DNA of 64,000 bases from an uncultured Candidatus Thioglobus sp. (GCA_905614365.1 CAJQSO010000025.1:1-64000); one strand, 5' to 3'; positions 49,173-59,987 are shown, counted from the stretch's first letter. A program made the numbers and translations. The notes: generated by a model from the letters alone, not told the origin.

Positions 49173-50945
49173 ATGTGCGGTATTTGTGGTCAATTTCGTT
49201 TTGATGGAGAGTTTGTTTCTACAAAATCTCTAAATGATATGATGAGTAAGCTTGCCAGAAGAGGGCCAGATTCTAATGGAAAGTGGCTTGAAGGTAAGAT
49301 TGGTTTTGGGCATCAGCGCTTGAGTATTATAGATTTGTCGAATTTAGGCTCTCAACCAATGGTAGATGATCTTCTTAAATTAACTTTAGTCTTTAACGGA
49401 ACAATATACAACTATAAGGAATTACGCGCACTATTAATTAGCAAGGGTTATGTCTTTTTTTCAAACTCCGATACAGAGGTAATAATAAAGGCTTTTCATT
49501 TATGGGGAGAAGACTGCGTTAATCACCTTGACGGTATGTTTGCATTTGCTATTTGGGATCAATCTTCTCAGCAACTTTTTGTTGCAAGAGATAGGATGGG
49601 CATTAAGCCTCTTTATTTCAATATTACACCCAAGGCATTTACTTTTGCATCAAATTCACAAGCATTACTTACTCAAAAACTTGATAAAAGTATTAATCCT
49701 GTTGCTTTACATCAACAGTTATCTCTTCACGGAGTTGTTCCAGCTCCAAACACAATTATTAATGGAATTCATAAATTAAAGCCTGGTACATTTATTACGT
49801 TAAGCATTAATGGTAAATTACGAGAAAAGACATATTGGCACCCAAATGCTAAGAGGCTTGAGGAAAATATTTCAGAGCAAGACTATATTGAAAGAACGCA
49901 TGAATTATTAACTGCAGCAGTTATGAAAAGAATGTCTGCTTCAGATGTTCCTATTGGTGTTTTACTTTCTGGAGGCCTGGATTCATCGCTTATAGTTGCC
50001 CTTTTAAAGGAAGCGGGACATGAAGATATTCGTACTTTTTCAATAGGGTTTGAGGATATTGATGATGAAGTTGGGAGTGAGTTTGAGTATTCAGATCAAA
50101 TTGTTTCAAGATTTAACACCCAACATAAAAAGTATCAAGTAAGTAATAAAGAGGTGCTCCCAAGATTATCAGAGGCTGTTTTGAATATGTCTGAGCCAAT
50201 GGTTGGCCAAGATGCAGTAGCTTTTTATTTACTCTCTGAACAGGTCTCAAAACATACTAAGGTTGTTTTATCTGGACAAGGCGCAGATGAGGCTTTTGCT
50301 GGATATTTTTGGTATCCAAGAATGGCTAATGAGCAAGGCAATGAAGTAGAGCGTTTTTCAAAGCATTATGTGGACAGGCCTCATGATGAGTATTTGCAAA
50401 CAGTGTCATCAATATACCAAGGAGAAAATCATACTCATAACTGGCTTAATAAGGAATTTTTAAAGCCAGGTGCTGATTCTTTTATTGACAGAGTGTTTCG
50501 TACAGATATGACAAGATTGATTGTCGACGATCCAGTTAAAAGAGTTGATAATATGACAATGGCATGGGGCTTGGAGGCTAGAGTTCCATTTATGGATACT
50601 GATCTTGTTGAATGGGCGTTAAGTATTCCACCTTCATTAAAAATGAGAGATGGAGGGAAATACCCTTTAAAACAAATTTCAAGAGGGCTTCTCCCAGACT
50701 CAGTAATTGATCGAAAAAAAGGTTATTTTCCAATGCCTGCTTTAAAGTATATTCAGGGTGATTTCTTGGAATTTATGTCTGATATACTTTTATCGAGTGC
50801 TTGTCAAAATAGGGGTGTTTTTAATCACCAGTATATTAATAAAGTGATTAACTCTCCTAAAGATTATATGACAGCTTTGAATGGATCGAGATTGTGGCAC
50901 CTAGCTTTGCTAGAGTTCTGGTTTCAAATTAATGTAGATAATTAG
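49173..50945 (+). CDS. N-acetylglutaminylglutamine amidotransferase-type asparagine synthase-like protein
   Basis: Class II Gln amidotransferase MCGICGQFRFDGEF; VLLSGGLDSSLIVALL; MSEPMVGQDAVAFYLLSEQVSKHTKVVLSGQGADEAFAGYFWYPRM and overall length resemble the NAGGN amidotransferase subfamily. Confidence 0.82.
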   Translation: MCGICGQFRFDGEFVSTKSLNDMMSKLARRGPDSNGKWLEGKIGFGHQRLSIIDLSNLGSQPMVDDLLKLTLVFNGTIYNYKELRALLISKGYVFFSNSDTEVIIKAFHLWGEDCVNHLDGMFAFAIWDQSSQQLFVARDRMGIKPLYFNITPKAFTFASNSQALLTQKLDKSINPVALHQQLSLHGVVPAPNTIINGIHKLKPGTFITLSINGKLREKTYWHPNAKRLEENISEQDYIERTHELLTAAVMKRMSASDVPIGVLLSGGLDSSLIVALLKEAGHEDIRTFSIGFEDIDDEVGSEFEYSDQIVSRFNTQHKKYQVSNKEVLPRLSEAVLNMSEPMVGQDAVAFYLLSEQVSKHTKVVLSGQGADEAFAGYFWYPRMANEQGNEVERFSKHYVDRPHDEYLQTVSSIYQGENHTHNWLNKEFLKPGADSFIDRVFRTDMTRLIVDDPVKRVDNMTMAWGLEARVPFMDTDLVEWALSIPPSLKMRDGGKYPLKQISRGLLPDSVIDRKKGYFPMPALKYIQGDFLEFMSDILLSSACQNRGVFNHQYINKVINSPKDYMTALNGSRLWHLALLEFWFQINVDN

Positions 50946-50948
50946 CTC

Positions 50949-51386
50949 ATGGAAAAAATTGTAATTTATACAGATGGTGGATGCCGAGGAAATCCTGGAA
51001 TTGGTGGTTGGGGCGCATGGCTGAGATACAAAGATCATGACAAGAAATTAAAAGGCTCCGAACTGGATACAACAAATAATAAGATGGAGCTTACCGCCTC
51101 AATTAAAGCGCTACAAGCTCTAAAATCTAGTGACATAACTGTCGATTTATATACAGATTCGAAGTATGTTATTCAAGGTATAAATGATTGGATTGAAGGT
51201 TGGAAGGCTAAAGGTTGGAAGACAGCTAATAAAAAGCCTGTTAAAAATGTAGAGCTTTGGAAGCAATTAGATGGCCTTAATCAAGAGTTTTCTGTTAATT
51301 GGCACTGGGTTAAAGGGCATAGTGATGACCCAGGAAATGACATGGCGGATCTTTTGGCAAATCAAGCCATGGATGAAATTAGTTAG
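50949..51386 (+). CDS. rnhA: Ribonuclease HI
   Basis: [56 protein letters not shown]. Confidence 0.97.
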   Translation: MEKIVIYTDGGCRGNPGIGGWGAWLRYKDHDKKLKGSELDTTNNKMELTASIKALQALKSSDITVDLYTDSKYVIQGINDWIEGWKAKGWKTANKKPVKNVELWKQLDGLNQEFSVNWHWVKGHSDDPGNDMADLLANQAMDEIS

Positions 51387-52182
51387 TTTCTAGCAACTCA
51401 GGATGCTCGAGATAATCTAATTCATTTTGACTAAAATTTGATAAAAGCCTTGCTTCAATATTAAATGGTCCTCGCAAATTAGTCCCAATATGCTTTTTTA
51501 TTAACAAATCAAATGTCTTAATTGGGTCAAGACCTCTTTTTTGGCAAAGGTATTGATACCAATAGTTTCCAATCTTTACATGTCCAATTTCATCTTTAAA
51601 AATAATATCTAAAATTTCAACCATCTTATGAAGGTTTGAATCTTTAAATTTTTTTCTAATTCTTGGGGTTACATCTAAACCTCTAGCCTCTAAAACCCTA
51701 GGAACTAGAGCCATTCTTGATAAAACATCATAATCTGTATCAACTGTCATTTGCCATAAACCATTATGGGCATCAAAATCACCATAACTATATCCAACAG
51801 ACTTAAGGTAATCTTTGATAAGTGAAAAGTGAATTGTTTCCTCATTGGCGACCTTAATCCAGTCTGCATAATACTGATGAGGCATTTCCTGAAATCTATA
51901 GATTGCATCTAGAGCCAAATTTATCGAATTAAATTCAATATGACAAATGGCGTGAATATTTTTTATCATACCTAAATCTGATCGATCTCTTTTTGGAGCT
52001 CCCTTGAAATCAACTAAATTTGGTTTTAAAGGCCTTCCTGGAGAGAGTATTTTAATTATATTAACTTTAGATTTACTAATGTCAGATGGTATTTGATATT
52101 TTTTTAAATCATGAATTAGTAGAATTTTTTTTTCTACATTATTACAAATGAGTGCTTCATAAGCTAGATTAAAGAGCGACAT
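51379..52182 (-). CDS. DUF455 family ferritin-like protein
   Basis: [76 protein letters not shown]. Confidence 0.85.
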   Translation of the reverse strand: MSLFNLAYEALICNNVEKKILLIHDLKKYQIPSDISKSKVNIIKILSPGRPLKPNLVDFKGAPKRDRSDLGMIKNIHAICHIEFNSINLALDAIYRFQEMPHQYYADWIKVANEETIHFSLIKDYLKSVGYSYGDFDAHNGLWQMTVDTDYDVLSRMALVPRVLEARGLDVTPRIRKKFKDSNLHKMVEILDIIFKDEIGHVKIGNYWYQYLCQKRGLDPIKTFDLLIKKHIGTNLRGPFNIEARLLSNFSQNELDYLEHPELLETN

Positions 52183-52699
52183 AAGATCCTGAGCTAATAG
52201 CTCCTAAGTCCCATTTATCAATTTTTGTTCTAATTAGCCTTAGCGTTGGAAACCCTACACAAGCCGTCATTCTTCTTATTTGACGATTTCTTCCTTCACT
52301 TATTGAAATTTCAATCCACGAAGTGGGTATATTTTTTCTTACTCTTATTGGTGGTGTTCTTGCCCAAAGCCAACTAGGTTCTTCAATGATTTTGACGATT
52401 GCAGCTTTAGTATTTCCATCTTTAAGTTCTACGCCTTTCTGAAGAGCATTAGCTGCAGTATCAGACATCTCTCCTTCAACTTGAACAACATAGGTTTTAG
52501 TTTTATTATATTTTGGATTAGATATTAAGTTTTGTAACTTGCCATCATCTGTAAGAATCACTAAACCTTCTGAGTCTTTATCAAGTCTTCCTGCTGGATA
52601 GACGTTTGGTATTTTAATATAGTCAGATAATGTATTATCATTGCCACTAAACTGACAAATAACTCCGAATGGTTTATTTAAAGCAATAAGTTTAGCCAT
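52169..52699 (-). CDS. rluE: 23S rRNA pseudouridine synthase (RluE-like)
   Basis: PAGRLDKDSEGLVILTDDGKLQNLISNPKYNKTKTYVVQVEG, SEGRNRQIRRMTACVGFPTLRLIR; start probably [12 protein letters not shown]. Confidence 0.87.
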   Translation of the reverse strand: MAKLIALNKPFGVICQFSGNDNTLSDYIKIPNVYPAGRLDKDSEGLVILTDDGKLQNLISNPKYNKTKTYVVQVEGEMSDTAANALQKGVELKDGNTKAAIVKIIEEPSWLWARTPPIRVRKNIPTSWIEISISEGRNRQIRRMTACVGFPTLRLIRTKIDKWDLGAISSGSYVAL

Positions 52700-53123
52700 A
52701 AATATATTTTGCTCTTGCGACAAAAGAGTCTAATTGTGAATTAGCAATATTTTTAAAAACAGGCGACAAAGCCATGTCAATAAGCATTGATTTAAATTTA
52801 AATTGAAGATCCAAGTGAATTTTTGCCGCATTTTCACCAAGTGGCTCAAAACGCCATTCACCTGTAAGTTCATCAAATGGACCATCAATTAACTCCATTG
52901 AAATAGACTCATAAGGAGTTAAGGTGTTTAGAGTTGAAAACGCCTGTTTAATGCCACCTTTATTAATCTCGACTGACGCAGTGATTTGGTTCTCAGATTG
53001 ATTTAAAATAGAGGAAGAATCACACCAATTTAAAAATTGAGAATAGTCATCAATATTGTTAACTAACTCAAACATTTGTTGGGGTGTATATGGAACAATT
53101 GCGCTTTTTGAAATACGATGCAT
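52692..53123 (-). CDS. ratA: RatA / SRPBCC (COQ10-like) protein
   Basis: [32 protein letters not shown]; divergent to smpB. Confidence 0.9.
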   Translation of the reverse strand: MHRISKSAIVPYTPQQMFELVNNIDDYSQFLNWCDSSSILNQSENQITASVEINKGGIKQAFSTLNTLTPYESISMELIDGPFDELTGEWRFEPLGENAAKIHLDLQFKFKSMLIDMALSPVFKNIANSQLDSFVARAKYIYG

Positions 53124-53598
53124 GGCAAAAAATAAAAAAGATAATTCAAATACTATTGCTTTAAATAAAAAAGCAAGGCACGACTATTTTATCGAACAAA
53201 GTCTTGAAGCAGGCTTAAGTTTGCTCGGCTGGGAAGTTAAAAGCCTTAGAGATAGTAGAGTTCAGATTACTGAAAGCTATGTAATCTATAAAAACAATGA
53301 GCTCTTTCTTTTTGGCGCTCATATATCACCACTTAACTCTGCCTCTAGTCATGTTGAATGTGATCCAATAAGAACTAGAAAATTACTATTAAATAGACTT
53401 GAAATTAATAGACTTAAAGAAAAAATTACTCAAAAAGGAGCTACAGTTGTTCCTTTAAAACTTTATTGGGCGAGAGGTAGGGTTAAATTAGAAATTGGCG
53501 TAGCTAAGGGAAAAAAAGGCCATGACAAACGTCAGGATATTAAAGAGAGAGATTGGAAATTGGATAAAGCAAGAGCACTGAAGGAAGGGAATCGCTAG
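53122..53598 (+). CDS. smpB: SsrA-binding protein SmpB
   Basis: [60 protein letters not shown] at 53122 (MAKNKKDN) preferred over the track start at 53056. Confidence 0.95.
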   Translation: MAKNKKDNSNTIALNKKARHDYFIEQSLEAGLSLLGWEVKSLRDSRVQITESYVIYKNNELFLFGAHISPLNSASSHVECDPIRTRKLLLNRLEINRLKEKITQKGATVVPLKLYWARGRVKLEIGVAKGKKGHDKRQDIKERDWKLDKARALKEGNR

Positions 53599-53777
53599 AA
53601 TAAAATATTTTTTTTAATTATTTTTTCAAATAACTTTATTTTGATAGTACAATAACCATTAGATACAGTGTTGGAGGCAGATGGTTTCTTTTGATTCTTT
53701 CCTCCTGAAATAGGTTTTAAATTTACCTCTTACGCCATATCTAATTTTTTAACAAACTTTTATTGGAGAGAATTAAA

Positions 53778-54050
53778 ATGAATAAATCAGAATTAATTGA
53801 TGCAATTGCTTCAGGTGCTAACTTATCTAAAGCTGATGCTGCAAGAGCGCTAAACGCAACAACTGGTGCTATTACTTCAGCAATGGCAAGCGGTGATGGA
53901 GTCCAACTAACTGGCTTTGGTAGCTTTGTAGTCAGAGCTCGTGCTGCTCGCAGTGGTCGTAACCCACAAACAGGTGCTACGATTCAAATTAAAGCTTCAA
54001 ATGTAGCGGCATTTAAAGCTGGTAAGGCATTGAAAGACGCATGTAACTAG
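53778..54050 (+). CDS. HU-family DNA-binding protein (copy 2)
   Basis: [32 protein letters not shown]...[22 protein letters not shown]. Confidence 0.95.
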   Translation: MNKSELIDAIASGANLSKADAARALNATTGAITSAMASGDGVQLTGFGSFVVRARAARSGRNPQTGATIQIKASNVAAFKAGKALKDACN

Positions 54051-54068
54051 TATCTAAATTAGTTATTG

Positions 54069-54098
54069 AAAAAGGCGCCTAAGGGTGCCTTTTTTTTT
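54069..54098 (+). terminator. Rho-independent terminator after HU copy 2
   Basis: AAAAAGGCGCC-TAA-GGGTGCCTTTTTTTTT. Confidence 0.85.
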
Positions 54099-54113
54099 AT
54101 TTGAAAAAACATT

Positions 54114-55112
54114 ATGAAAAAATGGTATTCTAAAGTTGGCTATTCGCTTACTGGACTGATTATATTTATCGCTCTAGCTTATATGGGTATTGGATACTTT
54201 ATATATTCAACACTTGCAAAAGCTGATCCTGGATGTTCTTTGGATTGCGATAATACTCCTAGTAGCTATCAAGATAATTCAAAAAAAAGTGATTTTCCTT
54301 TTGAAAAATATACTGTTAATTATTGGGAGCCTCATCAATATGCTGGTGGTGATGAAGGAATCCAAATCGATGCATGGTGGATTCCTATAAACAGTGATGG
54401 AGCTGGTGAGGCTCCCGTTATTATCCTAGCGCACGGGTTAAGGTCAAGCAAGTATGACTCTGACATATTATTAGTTGCAGCTATATTAAATCAAGCTGGC
54501 TTCAATACACTTTTGTTTGATCAGCGTGATCATGGTATGTCAAGTATTGAGGATGGAAAAATCAGCATTGGCACTAAAGAGTACCGTGATGTTATTGCTA
54601 GTGTAGATTGGCTAGTGAATACTCAATCTATAAATCCTGAGCGAATTGGGATATATGGTTTATCAATGGGTGCAGGCACAGCTGCAATTGCTTTTGGATT
54701 AGATGATAGGATTCAATCTGCTATTTTAGATTCTGGATATTCTGATCTTAATGCTATAGTAGAAGAGGAGCTTAAAAGAGAAGGTTATCCGTCATGGCTT
54801 TCTAAGGGAGCTATTTGGTCAGCATTTATATTTGGTAATGAAACATTACTTGAGCCTTCTCCAAAGCTTGCCTTCATAAACCATAAGGACCGCCCAATAT
54901 TTGCAATACATGGAGCTTCTGATACAAGGGTTTTGCCTCATAATACGTCTGATATGAAAATTCTTGCAGAAAAATATGGAGCAAACTTAACAATTTGGCT
55001 GGCTGAAAATGCTATACATGCTGGAGTTAAATTTATGTATCTGGAAGATTTTTCTAATAGAGTAGTGGAGTTTTTTGGAAGTAGTCTTGAGGGTACACTT
55101 AAAGATAATTAA
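54114..55112 (+). CDS. Alpha/beta hydrolase, membrane-anchored
   Basis: N-terminal TM; VIILAHGLRSSK, FDQRDHGMS, IYGLSMGAGTAAIAF (GxSxG). Confidence 0.88.
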   Translation: MKKWYSKVGYSLTGLIIFIALAYMGIGYFIYSTLAKADPGCSLDCDNTPSSYQDNSKKSDFPFEKYTVNYWEPHQYAGGDEGIQIDAWWIPINSDGAGEAPVIILAHGLRSSKYDSDILLVAAILNQAGFNTLLFDQRDHGMSSIEDGKISIGTKEYRDVIASVDWLVNTQSINPERIGIYGLSMGAGTAAIAFGLDDRIQSAILDSGYSDLNAIVEEELKREGYPSWLSKGAIWSAFIFGNETLLEPSPKLAFINHKDRPIFAIHGASDTRVLPHNTSDMKILAEKYGANLTIWLAENAIHAGVKFMYLEDFSNRVVEFFGSSLEGTLKDN

Positions 55113-55219
55113 GAGTAATTTTGAATATTATAAATCTAATAACTTAGATTATTAATATGTATTTTTGAATTCAAATGGTTGATATACTATTTTAAAAGTT
55201 TTTTAACTAATACTCCAAA

Positions 55220-56536
55220 ATGACTAAATTTACACCTTTCTGGTGGGAAGGCCAGCCACAATTCGAAAATACTGATGTGGTTCCTTCAACTGCAGATATT
55301 GTAATTGTTGGCGCTGGGTATACAGGATTAAGCGCAGCTTTAACATTATCAAAGTCTGGAAAAAATGTCATTGTTCTAGATTCAGAGATGATTGGATTTG
55401 GGGCAAGTACTAGGAACGGCGGTATGCTTGGTTCTGGTCATAAGGTTTCAACAGATCAAGCAAAGAAAAAATATGGCGAGGATATTGCCGCAGAACTCCA
55501 TAAAGAGGCGAACGCTTCACTAGCTTTTACAACCAACTTAATTACAGTAAATAATATTGATTGCGAGTTTCAGGCCTGCGGAAGATTAAGGACATCCTGG
55601 CTCCCTAAGGATCAAGTAAGTATGTCAGATAATTTAAGAAAATTAAAAGCTATCGAAGACTTTAATTCTAAAATGATTGGTCCTGACATGATGCCCAAAT
55701 CAATAAAAACAGATTTATACTTTGGAGGTCAGTTTTATCAAGATCATGGCTCAGTCCATCCTCATAAATTTCATTATGGCTTATTAAAACTTGCATTGGA
55801 GGCTGGTGCAAAGGTTTTTGGCAGCAGGCCTGTAATTAAAATTACTCAATTGTCAAAATTAAAGCAAGATGGATTTGATGTTCTAACTCCAAATTCAAAA
55901 ATTCACTGTAAGCAAGTTCTTATGGCTACTAATGGATATACAAGGTCAAATCTTTCTAAGTATTTATCAAGACGCGTATTACCAGTTCCAAGTTTCGTAA
56001 TAACAACAGTGGATATTGGTAAAGATAAAGTTCAGTCTCTATTACCCGGCGGTCATTGTATGGTTGAAACTCGTAAGCGTTATTGCTACTATAGGCCAAC
56101 GCCTTGCGGTACAAGAATAATGCTAGGAACGCGTGCAGCTATGCACTCTATCTCTGCAGAAGAAGCATTACCAACTCTACGTAAAATGCTTTTAGAAATT
56201 TTTCCCTCTTTAGAGGGTGTTGAAATTAGTCATTGTTGGACTGGATTTACAGGATTTAGTTTTAGTCAATTACCAAATCTTAGTATTAATAAAGGGGTTT
56301 ATTCTGCGTTAGGGTACTGTGGAAATGGAGTTGCAATGGCGCCTTATTTGGGGCATATGGCTGCTTTAAAAATGTTAAATCCTAATCAAAAAGTTACTGT
56401 CTTTGAGAGTACACCTCTACAAACTAGACCCTACTATTTTGGAAAGCCATGGTTTCTTCCAATTGCGAGCGCTTATTTCAGGGCTTTTGATTTATTGGAT
56501 TACTATCGTCGAAAAAAATCAATTAAGAAAACTTAA
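55220..56536 (+). CDS. FAD-dependent oxidoreductase (DAO/PuuB-like)
   Basis: DIVIVGAGYTGLSAALTLSKSGKNVIVLDSEMIGFGASTRNGGML; YCGNGVAMAPYLG. Confidence 0.9.
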   Translation: MTKFTPFWWEGQPQFENTDVVPSTADIVIVGAGYTGLSAALTLSKSGKNVIVLDSEMIGFGASTRNGGMLGSGHKVSTDQAKKKYGEDIAAELHKEANASLAFTTNLITVNNIDCEFQACGRLRTSWLPKDQVSMSDNLRKLKAIEDFNSKMIGPDMMPKSIKTDLYFGGQFYQDHGSVHPHKFHYGLLKLALEAGAKVFGSRPVIKITQLSKLKQDGFDVLTPNSKIHCKQVLMATNGYTRSNLSKYLSRRVLPVPSFVITTVDIGKDKVQSLLPGGHCMVETRKRYCYYRPTPCGTRIMLGTRAAMHSISAEEALPTLRKMLLEIFPSLEGVEISHCWTGFTGFSFSQLPNLSINKGVYSALGYCGNGVAMAPYLGHMAALKMLNPNQKVTVFESTPLQTRPYYFGKPWFLPIASAYFRAFDLLDYYRRKKSIKKT

Positions 56537-56649
56537 TCCAATAAAAAGGTTTTTTTATTAACAACCATGTCTTGTTTTTTATCTCTAAGCATGAGAAATA
56601 AGCAACTGCATGGTAAAATACCGGCTTTTTAATCAACTGAGGATTGTTC

Positions 56650-57075
56650 ATGGAACAAACTTTATCAATAATTAAGCCAGATGCTGTGGCTAAAAACGTA
56701 ATTGGTCAAATTTACTCTCGTTTTGAAGATGCTGGCTTTAAAATTGTTGCATCAAAAATGATTCACTTAGATGAGGCAATGGCAGGTGGATTCTATGCTG
56801 TTCATCAAGATAGACCTTTTTATAAAGATCTTGTAAGCTTTATGACATCTGGGCCCGTTATGGTCCAAGTTCTTGAAGGAGAGAATGCAGTTGCAAAACA
56901 TCGTGAAATTATGGGCGCGACTAATCCGAAAGAGGCAGATGCAGGGACTATCAGAGCAGATTTTGCAGAGTCTCTAGACGAAAATGCGGTTCATGGTTCA
57001 GACTCTCACGAAAATGCAGCAATAGAAATTGCTTATTTTTTTGGTGATGATGATGTTTGCCCAAGAACTAGATAA
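56650..57075 (+). CDS. ndk: Nucleoside diphosphate kinase
   Basis: [42 protein letters not shown] at 56650 preferred. Confidence 0.97.
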   Translation: MEQTLSIIKPDAVAKNVIGQIYSRFEDAGFKIVASKMIHLDEAMAGGFYAVHQDRPFYKDLVSFMTSGPVMVQVLEGENAVAKHREIMGATNPKEADAGTIRADFAESLDENAVHGSDSHENAAIEIAYFFGDDDVCPRTR

Positions 57076-57098
57076 TTAACTTAAAAAGAGACTTACTG

Positions 57099-58181
57099 AT
57101 GTTAGAAAAACAAAACTTATTAGGACTTACTCAAGTTAAGCTTAAGAAGTTTTTTTCTGATTTAGACGAAAAGCCATTTCGTACAAAACAAATTATGCAA
57201 TGGATTTATCACCAAGGCGCTTTGGACTTTGGTGATATGCACAACTTTTCAAAAGACTTAAGACAAAAGCTTGAGGCGATTGCTTCTATTGCACTTCCTG
57301 AAGTTACTTCCATAAATCACTCAAAAGATGGTGTTATCAAGTGGGTAATAAAGTTAGGTGAAGAAAATCATATTGAAACAGTTTACATACCTCAGAAAGA
57401 TAGAGGAACGCTTTGTATATCTTCTCAAGTTGGTTGCTCATTAGCTTGTACATTTTGCTCAACTGGTTATCAAGGATTTAATCGTAATCTTGAAAACCAT
57501 GAAATTATTGCACAGGTATTAATTGCTCAAAACCATTTGAAAGCTAAAGATAGGCGAATTTCTAATGTAGTTTTTATGGGTATGGGTGAGCCATTACTTA
57601 ATGAATCTCCTGTTTATGATGCGTGTGATATCCTTTTGGATGATTGGGCATTTGGACTTTCAAGGAGAAGAGTTACTGTTTCTTCATCAGGAATTGTTCC
57701 TGCACTAAAGAGGATGTCAGACACAGTTCCAGTAAGTTTGGCTATCTCATTACACGCTCCTAACGATGAATTAAGAGATATACTTGTCCCAATTAATAAA
57801 AAATACCCTATTAAAGAGCTCATGAAAGCTTGTCATTACTACTTGAACGCTGGAACTCAAGAGCGACATGTAATGTTCGAGTACGTTATGCTTAAGGGTG
57901 TTAATGACTCTGTTGATCAAGCTCACGCACTCTCAAAGCTAATAAATTTTTGGTTTCAAGGAGAATCAGCTAAAGTTAACCTAATTCCTTTCAATCCATT
58001 CCCTGAAACTAAATATACAACTTCTAATGATGCAGCTATTGATAAATTTCAAGATATTCTTTATCGATCAGGGATTCGAACTACTACGAGAAGAACGCGT
58101 GGTGATGATGTTGATGCAGCATGTGGTCAATTAGCTGGAAAAGTTGCAGATAAGAGCAGAAGAAGTGCTGGACGGGATTAA
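57099..58181 (+). CDS. rlmN: Dual-specificity RNA methyltransferase RlmN
   Basis: CISSQVGCSLACTFCSTGYQGFNRNL, VFMGMGEPLLN, ISLHAPNDELR. Confidence 0.97.
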   Translation: MLEKQNLLGLTQVKLKKFFSDLDEKPFRTKQIMQWIYHQGALDFGDMHNFSKDLRQKLEAIASIALPEVTSINHSKDGVIKWVIKLGEENHIETVYIPQKDRGTLCISSQVGCSLACTFCSTGYQGFNRNLENHEIIAQVLIAQNHLKAKDRRISNVVFMGMGEPLLNESPVYDACDILLDDWAFGLSRRRVTVSSSGIVPALKRMSDTVPVSLAISLHAPNDELRDILVPINKKYPIKELMKACHYYLNAGTQERHVMFEYVMLKGVNDSVDQAHALSKLINFWFQGESAKVNLIPFNPFPETKYTTSNDAAIDKFQDILYRSGIRTTTRRTRGDDVDAACGQLAGKVADKSRRSAGRD

Positions 58182-58458
58182 TTATTATCCAAAAAAGAAA
58201 AAACCTATAAAGAGGAGGCTACTTTGGCTTTTTTTGTTTTTTTTAATTTTTGGCGCTATATGGTATTATTTTCCAGGAAAAGATGCAACTGAAAGTAAAA
58301 CAAACTCCATCATAATTAGTCAGCCAAGCCTTGATGAAGTTAGTGAAAATAAAATTGTTGAAAATACTGATGATGTAATTTCTACTGATGAATTTAATGA
58401 AGCAACTGAAAATCTTGACGAAGTAATAAGCACTTATGAAGCAAGTACACAAAATTAA
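58165..58458 (+). CDS. Small single-pass membrane protein of unknown function at the rodZ position
   Basis: ORF track start 58144 (TTG) or GTG at 58165; basic patch KKKKPIKRR + [20 protein letters not shown] + acidic tail; between rlmN and ispG. Confidence 0.55.
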   Translation: MLDGINYYPKKKKPIKRRLLWLFLFFLIFGAIWYYFPGKDATESKTNSIIISQPSLDEVSENKIVENTDDVISTDEFNEATENLDEVISTYEASTQN

Positions 58459-59518
58459 AAGAAGGGTTTCAAAGAAAATTTTCGTAGGCAATGTCGCAAT
58501 TGGTGGTGATGCTCCGATTACTGTTCAGAGCATGACCAATACTGATACCTGTGATGTTGACTCTACAGTTTCTCAAATCTTATCTCTTGAGAAAGCAGGA
58601 GCTGATTTTGTTAGAGTTTCAATTCCGACTATGGATGCAGCTGAAGCGTTTAAAAAAATAAAGACACGCGTAAATATCCCTCTAATTACTGATATTCATT
58701 TTGATTATAAAATTGCCTTAAAAGTTGCAGGATATGGTGCGGACTGTTTAAGAATTAACCCTGGAAATATTGGTAAAGAAGATCGCATAAGGGAGGTTGT
58801 TGCCGCCGCAAAAGATAATGGAATCCCTATTCGTATTGGTGTTAATGCTGGATCCCTTGAAAAAGATTTACAAAAAAAATACACTGAGCCAACTCCAGAG
58901 GCAATGGTAGAGTCTGCATTTAGGCATATTGATATTTTGGATAGACTAAACTTTGATAACTTTAAAGTTTCATTAAAGGCTTCCGAAGTTTTTATGACTG
59001 TTTTTGCTTATCGTCAATTAGCTTCTCAAATTAATAACCCACTTCATCTAGGCATTACTGAAGCTGGATCATTTCGCTCTGGAACAGTTAAATCTTCAAT
59101 TGGAATGGGCTTACTTTTAAGTGAAGGTATTGGTGATACTATTAGAGTCTCTCTGGCATCGGATCCTGTGGATGAGATAAAAGTTGGTTTTGATATTTTA
59201 AAGTCACTTCATTTAAGAAAAAAGGGCGTTAATTTGATTGCATGCCCATCATGCTCAAGACAAAATTTTGATGTAATCGCAGTTGTTAATGAGCTTGAAG
59301 CTCGTCTAGAAGATATAACTGAGCCTATTGATGTTGCTGTAATTGGTTGTGTTGTTAATGGACCAGGGGAGGCGAAGGAAGTAAGTGTTGGACTTACTGG
59401 CGGCTCTCCAAATCTAATGTATATAGATGGAAAGCCTCACAGCAAGGTTAACAATGACTCACTAGTTGACACTTTAGAGGCTAGTATTAGAAGGCGTATA
59501 CCTATTTCAAACGTTTAA
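58436..59518 (+). CDS. ispG: 4-hydroxy-3-methylbut-2-en-1-yl diphosphate synthase
   Basis: [61 protein letters not shown]. Confidence 0.97.
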   Translation: MKQVHKIKRRVSKKIFVGNVAIGGDAPITVQSMTNTDTCDVDSTVSQILSLEKAGADFVRVSIPTMDAAEAFKKIKTRVNIPLITDIHFDYKIALKVAGYGADCLRINPGNIGKEDRIREVVAAAKDNGIPIRIGVNAGSLEKDLQKKYTEPTPEAMVESAFRHIDILDRLNFDNFKVSLKASEVFMTVFAYRQLASQINNPLHLGITEAGSFRSGTVKSSIGMGLLLSEGIGDTIRVSLASDPVDEIKVGFDILKSLHLRKKGVNLIACPSCSRQNFDVIAVVNELEARLEDITEPIDVAVIGCVVNGPGEAKEVSVGLTGGSPNLMYIDGKPHSKVNNDSLVDTLEASIRRRIPISNV

Positions 59519-59987
59519 CTCTCTTTAGTGCTTTGTATTTATAAATTGAAATAACTGAAAAATACCCTAATGCTGATGCTACAGTCGAGGTAATTAGACC
59601 TCCAACCCATAGAGCGAGTGTCGCAGACCAAAAGTTATCCATCAAATAGCCAAATGAAAATTCAAATTCAGGATCCATTTCTACTCCAATAATGGATGCA
59701 CCTAATTTATAAGTAAAGTAAAAAATTGGCACTATTGTGATTGGGTTATTTACCCAAACAACTAACAATGAAAGTAGAATATTTGCAGAAAAAGTAACCG
59801 CAAGGATGCCAGCTAATAGAATATGAATTGGAACTGGAAGAAAAGCGCAAAAAAGACCAATAGCAAGGCCTTTGGCAATAGATTTTTTATTCCATTTCCA
59901 TAACTCTGGATCAGTTAGGTGTTTATTAAGCCAGCCTAAATTAACATTTTCACGTTTTGGACTATATTTTTTTAAAGTCGCTTTCAT
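59502..59987 (-). CDS. DUF2062 family membrane protein
   Basis: [61 protein letters not shown]. Confidence 0.88.
   Translation of the reverse strand: MKATLKKYSPKRENVNLGWLNKHLTDPELWKWNKKSIAKGLAIGLFCAFLPVPIHILLAGILAVTFSANILLSLLVVWVNNPITIVPIFYFTYKLGASIIGVEMDPEFEFSFGYLMDNFWSATLALWVGGLITSTVASALGYFSVISIYKYKALKRVKRLK

Noticed and set aside
53056-53121. N-terminal extension of smpB ([22 protein letters not shown])
   Set aside because: SmpB proteins begin near MAKxKK; the extension would lie entirely in antisense of ratA.
53599-53777. Possible tmRNA (ssrA) next to smpB
   Set aside because: No tRNA-like acceptor/T-arm or tag-peptide region visible; the sequence looks like the leader of the HU gene.
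56564-56614. ACCATG...CATGGT inverted repeat upstream of ndk
   Set aside because: Only 6 bp with a 39-nt loop in AT-rich DNA; likely chance.
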